DNA from: Deltaproteobacteria bacterium
GTDB lineage: Bacteria; Desulfobacterota_C; Deferrisomatia; Deferrisomatales; JACRMM01
Length of the DNA: 16,263 nt
NCBI GenBank assembly: GCA_016218905.1
Contig: JACRCS010000670.1
Span: forward strand, 1 to 16,263
Reading direction: 5' to 3'
Below are positions 13,350 through 16,263 of the stretch, in pieces (the first letter of the stretch is position 1; each line of letters begins with the position of its first letter). Under the pieces are notes generated by a model. The model saw only the letters and a list, made by a program, of their open reading frames with translations, searched no databases and had not been told where the DNA came from. A program made the position numbers and the translations under genes.

Positions 13350-14323
13350 TTCGACTTGTAAGCCCCCTGCACGAGGGACGCGTCGACGAGGGCGTCGAGC
13401 TTCTGGGGGGCCTTCAGGAGCTTCAGCTCCAGGGCGTGCTTCTGGAGCGCCTCGAGCTCGGAGCGCACGGGACGCAGGTCGCCGTAGGAGACGCCCCACT
13501 CGAAGGACTTGCGCCACGTCGCCTCGTCGATCGCCATGTACTTCTTCGCGATCCGGATGGCCTCCTCCCGGTTCTTCTCGATGTACTGGCCCGCCGCGAC
13601 GAAGCTCTGCACGAACTCCTTCACCGCTTCCGGGTGGGCGGCCGCGAAGGAGGGGCTCACCACGAGGCCGCAGCAGATGTAGTCGGCCCAGATCTGTCGG
13701 CCGTCGACGAGCTTCTTCCCGTAGCCGCCGAGGACCGCCTTGGCCCCGAAGGGCTCCGCGACGATGTACCCCTTGATGTCGCCCCTCGCGAGCGCGGCCG
13801 GCATATCCGGCGGCGGCATCTCGACCCACTCCACGTCCGCGAGCTTCAACCCCTCCTTCTGGAGGGCGAGGTGGAGGAGGATGTTGTGGACCGACATCCG
13901 GTGCGGGATTGCGACCCGTTTGCCCTTCAGGTCCTTGACCGAACCGATCTCCGGCGCGACGGTGAGGATGTCGCCGTGCCGGTGGCTGAGCGCCACGATC
14001 TTCTCGGGCACGCCCCGCTCGGCGGCGGCGAGGGCGAGCACGAGGAGCTCCGAGGCTGCCTGGATCTTGCCCGAGCTGTACGCCTCGACGAGCTCCGGCC
14101 AGGAGCTGAACTTCACCGGTTCGAGCTTGAAGTTCTTGTACTTGGCCGAGTAGAGGGCGTCGGCCACGGCCACCGGCAGGGAGTGGGTGATCGGGAGGTA
14201 CCCGATCTTGAGGACCGGTTTGTCGGCAGCGAGGGCGGGAGGGACGCGGCCCGAGAGCCCGAGCGCGGAGCCGAGGGCGAGGCCGAGGCCTGCCAGCGCG
14301 TAGACGAGAGACTTTCTGTTCAT
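13346..14323 (-). CDS. NitT/TauT-type periplasmic substrate-binding protein
   Basis: A 325-residue periplasmic binding protein of the NMT1/NrtA/SsuA type. A signal peptide runs to about residue 32 (GRVPPALA, cleaved before ADKPVLKI); no lipobox cysteine is present. The family start KIGYLPITHSLPVAVADAL is followed by a GSVKDLKGKRVAIP hinge-type motif. A CC pair occurs at YICCGLVVSP. The start ATG 14323 has AGGAG 7 nt upstream. It begins 22 nt after the cooS stop codon, so it is almost certainly cotranscribed with the CO dehydrogenase. Known relatives bind nitrate, sulfonates, taurine, pyrimidine precursors or bicarbonate-like anions; this one cannot be assigned from sequence alone, and a role in supplying a CODH-related substrate or metal chelate is speculation. 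Confidence 0.92.
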   Translation of the reverse strand: MNRKSLVYALAGLGLALGSALGLSGRVPPALAADKPVLKIGYLPITHSLPVAVADALYSAKYKNFKLEPVKFSSWPELVEAYSSGKIQAASELLVLALAAAERGVPEKIVALSHRHGDILTVAPEIGSVKDLKGKRVAIPHRMSVHNILLHLALQKEGLKLADVEWVEMPPPDMPAALARGDIKGYIVAEPFGAKAVLGGYGKKLVDGRQIWADYICCGLVVSPSFAAAHPEAVKEFVQSFVAAGQYIEKNREEAIRIAKKYMAIDEATWRKSFEWGVSYGDLRPVRSELEALQKHALELKLLKAPQKLDALVDASLVQGAYKSK

Positions 14324-14345
14324 CGCCGTTCTCCTGGAGAAGAGG

Positions 14346-16262
14346 TCAGTCCCAGCCGAGCGCCCGGCGCTTGCGGCGGAAGTGCATCTTGGCGGTCTGG
14401 GCGGCGAGCGCCGGATCGGGTTCCGTGTAGATCTTCGCGCCCACCTTGTCGTAGAGCCCTTCGCCCCCGAAGAACTCCACCACGTCGTTGCGGTTGGCGG
14501 ACATCTCGTCGTTGGAGGTCGCGCCCTCCTTCGCCGTCGGGACCGCCACCGGGATCGGCGCCGGAAAACCCGAGAGGTTCGAGATGCCGTGGCAGAGGAA
14601 GGTCGCTCCCTGGCCGACGGTCTTCTCGTTGCCCGGCTCGCCGCCGACGAAGAGGAGCGGCAGGTCCTTGAGCGGAACGCCGAGGGCGTCGGAGAGCGCG
14701 AAGAAGAGCCGCAGCGTCCGCGCGTTGTCGACGCAGCCTCCCACCGCGAGGACCGGGGGAATGCCTCCCTCTTCGCAGAGGCCGCGCAGACCCGGCCCGG
14801 CCTCGGCGGCGGCTTCCGGCGCGCAGAGGCCGGCGTTCAGGAGGGCGTGGGAGCAGCAGCCGGTGGTCGTCACGAGCACGTCGCCGGCGACGAGCCTTCG
14901 CGCGATCGTGACGTGGTTGGCCTCGTACGGCACCTTCGGGTTGTTGCACCCGACGAGCGTCGCGATGCCCTTGAGGCGGCCCGACCGGAGGAGCTCCGCC
15001 AGCCGCTCCCGCCCGCCGAAGGCCTCCAGGATTGCCTCGGTGCTCCAGCCGCCCACAGCCGGCTCCGAGCGGGCGGGGATCCGGATCCGGCTCCGGTCGC
15101 GCGTGCGGAAGGCTTCGATGGCGAGGCGCACGATCCGGCGGGCGTCTTCCTCGAAGCCCTCGGGGCGCTCCGGGTCGAAGGCGACGTGGACGGCGCCCTC
15201 GATCCGGTTCGAATCGCAGGTCGTCACGAGCCTCGTCCCGTAGCAGTCCGCGACCTCCCGGATCCCGGGAATGACGCACTGCATGTCGGCCACGACGGCG
15301 TCCACCGCGCCCGTCCCGAGGACGAGCTCCTGGCCGAGGATGTTCGTGATCGTGGGGATGCCGTGCCGCGCAAGGAGCTCGTCGCCCGTGCAGCAGAGCC
15401 CGGCCACGTTGATTTCGGCCGCGCCGGCTTCCCGCGCCAGGGCCTGGAGCTCCGGCTCCTCGGCCGCGAGGAGCACCTGCTCCGCCATCACGGGCGAATG
15501 GCCGTGGAGGAGGAGGTTGACCGAGTCCTCCCGGAGGACCCCGTAGCCCGCCCTTCCCGGCCGGGGCCGGGGGACGCCGTAGAGGATCTCGGTGGCGAAG
15601 GACGAGCCGAAGAGCGTCGCATAGCAGTAGGCGAGCGCCGCCCGGAGCTCCTGCGCGGCCAGCGCGCGCCAGTCCGAGCAGCCGCCGAGCGTCGTCATAT
15701 GGAGCGCCTCCAGAACCTCATAGGAGGCGGACCGGGGCAGGATCCCGAGCTCCCGCCACCGCTCCTTCCGCTCTTCGGGCGCGTAGGCCTCGAGGAGCGC
15801 CAGCGGTTCCGCCGTAAGCCGGCCCAGGTCTTCGAGGAGCACGCCCGCGACCTTCCGCGCGGCTTCGGCCAGCGGCAGGTCCGCCGGCAACCGGAACCGC
15901 GCCGCCAGGTCGCGCACCCGCTCCTCACCGAGGAGGGGCACGTCGAGCCGCCCCTCGGCCGCCGCAACGACGCTCAGCAGGACCTCGTGGGCGTGGCGGG
16001 CGTGCCCCGCCAGGCCCGAGACGAGCGCCCGGAGGATGTTCGCGAAGACGATCGACGTCTGGTCGCGCCCGCAGATGCCTCGGGGGCTCTTGGGGCCGAT
16101 CCGGCACGGGCCCCACTGGCACATCCGGCAGCACGTGCCCCGCAGCCCGAACCCGCACTGGGGCTGCTGGGCCTCGAAGCGGTCGAAGGCGGTCTCGGTC
16201 CCGTCCTCGCCCAGGCGCGAGAGGAGCTCTCGGCTGGCGGGGTTGGGGGTGAGCTCCTCGAC
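14346..16262 (-). CDS. cooS: Ni-Fe carbon monoxide dehydrogenase catalytic subunit, 5' end missing
   Basis: Anaerobic CODH interconverting CO and CO2, cytosolic homodimer. The visible 638 residues continue in frame to the right edge, where the first few codons are cut off. Counting from the first visible residue, C36 and C44 fit the intersubunit D-cluster and C45, C48, C53 and C64 the B-cluster, as in QCGFGLRGTCCRMCQWGPCR. The Ni C-cluster ligands are complete: HGHSPVMAE (His), AGLCCTGDE, DMQCVIPG, VGCNNPKVP, TTGCCSHAL and VGGCVDNAR; the catalytic lysine is in NEKTV. A His series (HARHAH, about 87-92) matches the proton path. The C-terminal part after the last cysteine departs from the usual text, with FLCHGISNLSGFPAPIPV and a NDEMSANRNDVVEF insertion, but it ends in the familiar RRKRRALG. 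cooC and cooF are not in the window, though they could lie upstream. First visible gene of an operon with three ABC genes. Confidence 0.95.
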   Translation of the reverse strand, partial: VEELTPNPASRELLSRLGEDGTETAFDRFEAQQPQCGFGLRGTCCRMCQWGPCRIGPKSPRGICGRDQTSIVFANILRALVSGLAGHARHAHEVLLSVVAAAEGRLDVPLLGEERVRDLAARFRLPADLPLAEAARKVAGVLLEDLGRLTAEPLALLEAYAPEERKERWRELGILPRSASYEVLEALHMTTLGGCSDWRALAAQELRAALAYCYATLFGSSFATEILYGVPRPRPGRAGYGVLREDSVNLLLHGHSPVMAEQVLLAAEEPELQALAREAGAAEINVAGLCCTGDELLARHGIPTITNILGQELVLGTGAVDAVVADMQCVIPGIREVADCYGTRLVTTCDSNRIEGAVHVAFDPERPEGFEEDARRIVRLAIEAFRTRDRSRIRIPARSEPAVGGWSTEAILEAFGGRERLAELLRSGRLKGIATLVGCNNPKVPYEANHVTIARRLVAGDVLVTTTGCCSHALLNAGLCAPEAAAEAGPGLRGLCEEGGIPPVLAVGGCVDNARTLRLFFALSDALGVPLKDLPLLFVGGEPGNEKTVGQGATFLCHGISNLSGFPAPIPVAVPTAKEGATSNDEMSANRNDVVEFFGGEGLYDKVGAKIYTEPDPALAAQTAKMHFRRKRRALGWD

Positions 16263-16263
16263 G

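Overview
This is a GC-rich bacterial window, densely coded and mostly on the minus strand, with one plus-strand regulator. I see no rRNA, tRNA, IS element or CRISPR array. Signal peptides, an outer-membrane barrel with a C-terminal Phe, and an RND pump show a diderm. An anaerobic Ni-CO dehydrogenase beside acyl-CoA and flavin/Fe-S redox genes fits an uncultured Desulfobacterota, Binatota or Methylomirabilota-type lineage. That placement is inference; no marker gene is present.

Layout. Block 1 (about 10235 down to 1, minus strand) reads in transcription order: a promoter with a consensus TTGACA box and a 16-bp palindromic operator; an acyl-CoA ligase (8516-10063); a heptanucleotide repeat array (8401-8515); a DUF1302 outer-membrane barrel (6667-8370); a DUF1329 periplasmic protein (5296-6654); a YCF48/BNR propeller protein (4161-5264); an RND/MMPL inner-membrane transporter (1705-4164); a frameshifted remnant of an FAD-binding oxidoreductase (1571-1705); an Fe-S Old Yellow Enzyme-type reductase (153-1505); and the first ~30 codons of another gene (1-92). 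Together they look like an envelope-spanning system for a hydrophobic compound, coupled to CoA activation and enone/enoate reduction.

Block 2 (10481-11749, plus strand) is one large regulator joining an N-terminal MerR-type helix-turn-helix, a complete TetR repressor and an unrecognised beta-rich C-terminal domain. It is divergent from block 1. Copies of a GACTGAC-N2-GTCRGTC palindrome lie over the predicted start of the block 1 transcript and over the regulator's own stop codon; degenerate copies lie in the ligase leader and just downstream of the regulator's own predicted promoter. This suggests acyl-CoA-type ligand control plus autoregulation.

Block 3 (11809 to the right edge, minus strand) is transcribed toward block 2: cooS (catalytic Ni-CO dehydrogenase, 5' end outside the window), then a NitT/TauT-type substrate-binding protein, permease and ATPase with ATGA overlaps between the last genes. 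Blocks 2 and 3 are convergent and separated by a hairpin with a UUCG loop.

The strongest candidates for something undescribed are the three-domain regulator with its operator set, the DUF1302/DUF1329/YCF48/RND system with its redox partners, and the pairing of a divergent CODH with a dedicated ABC importer.
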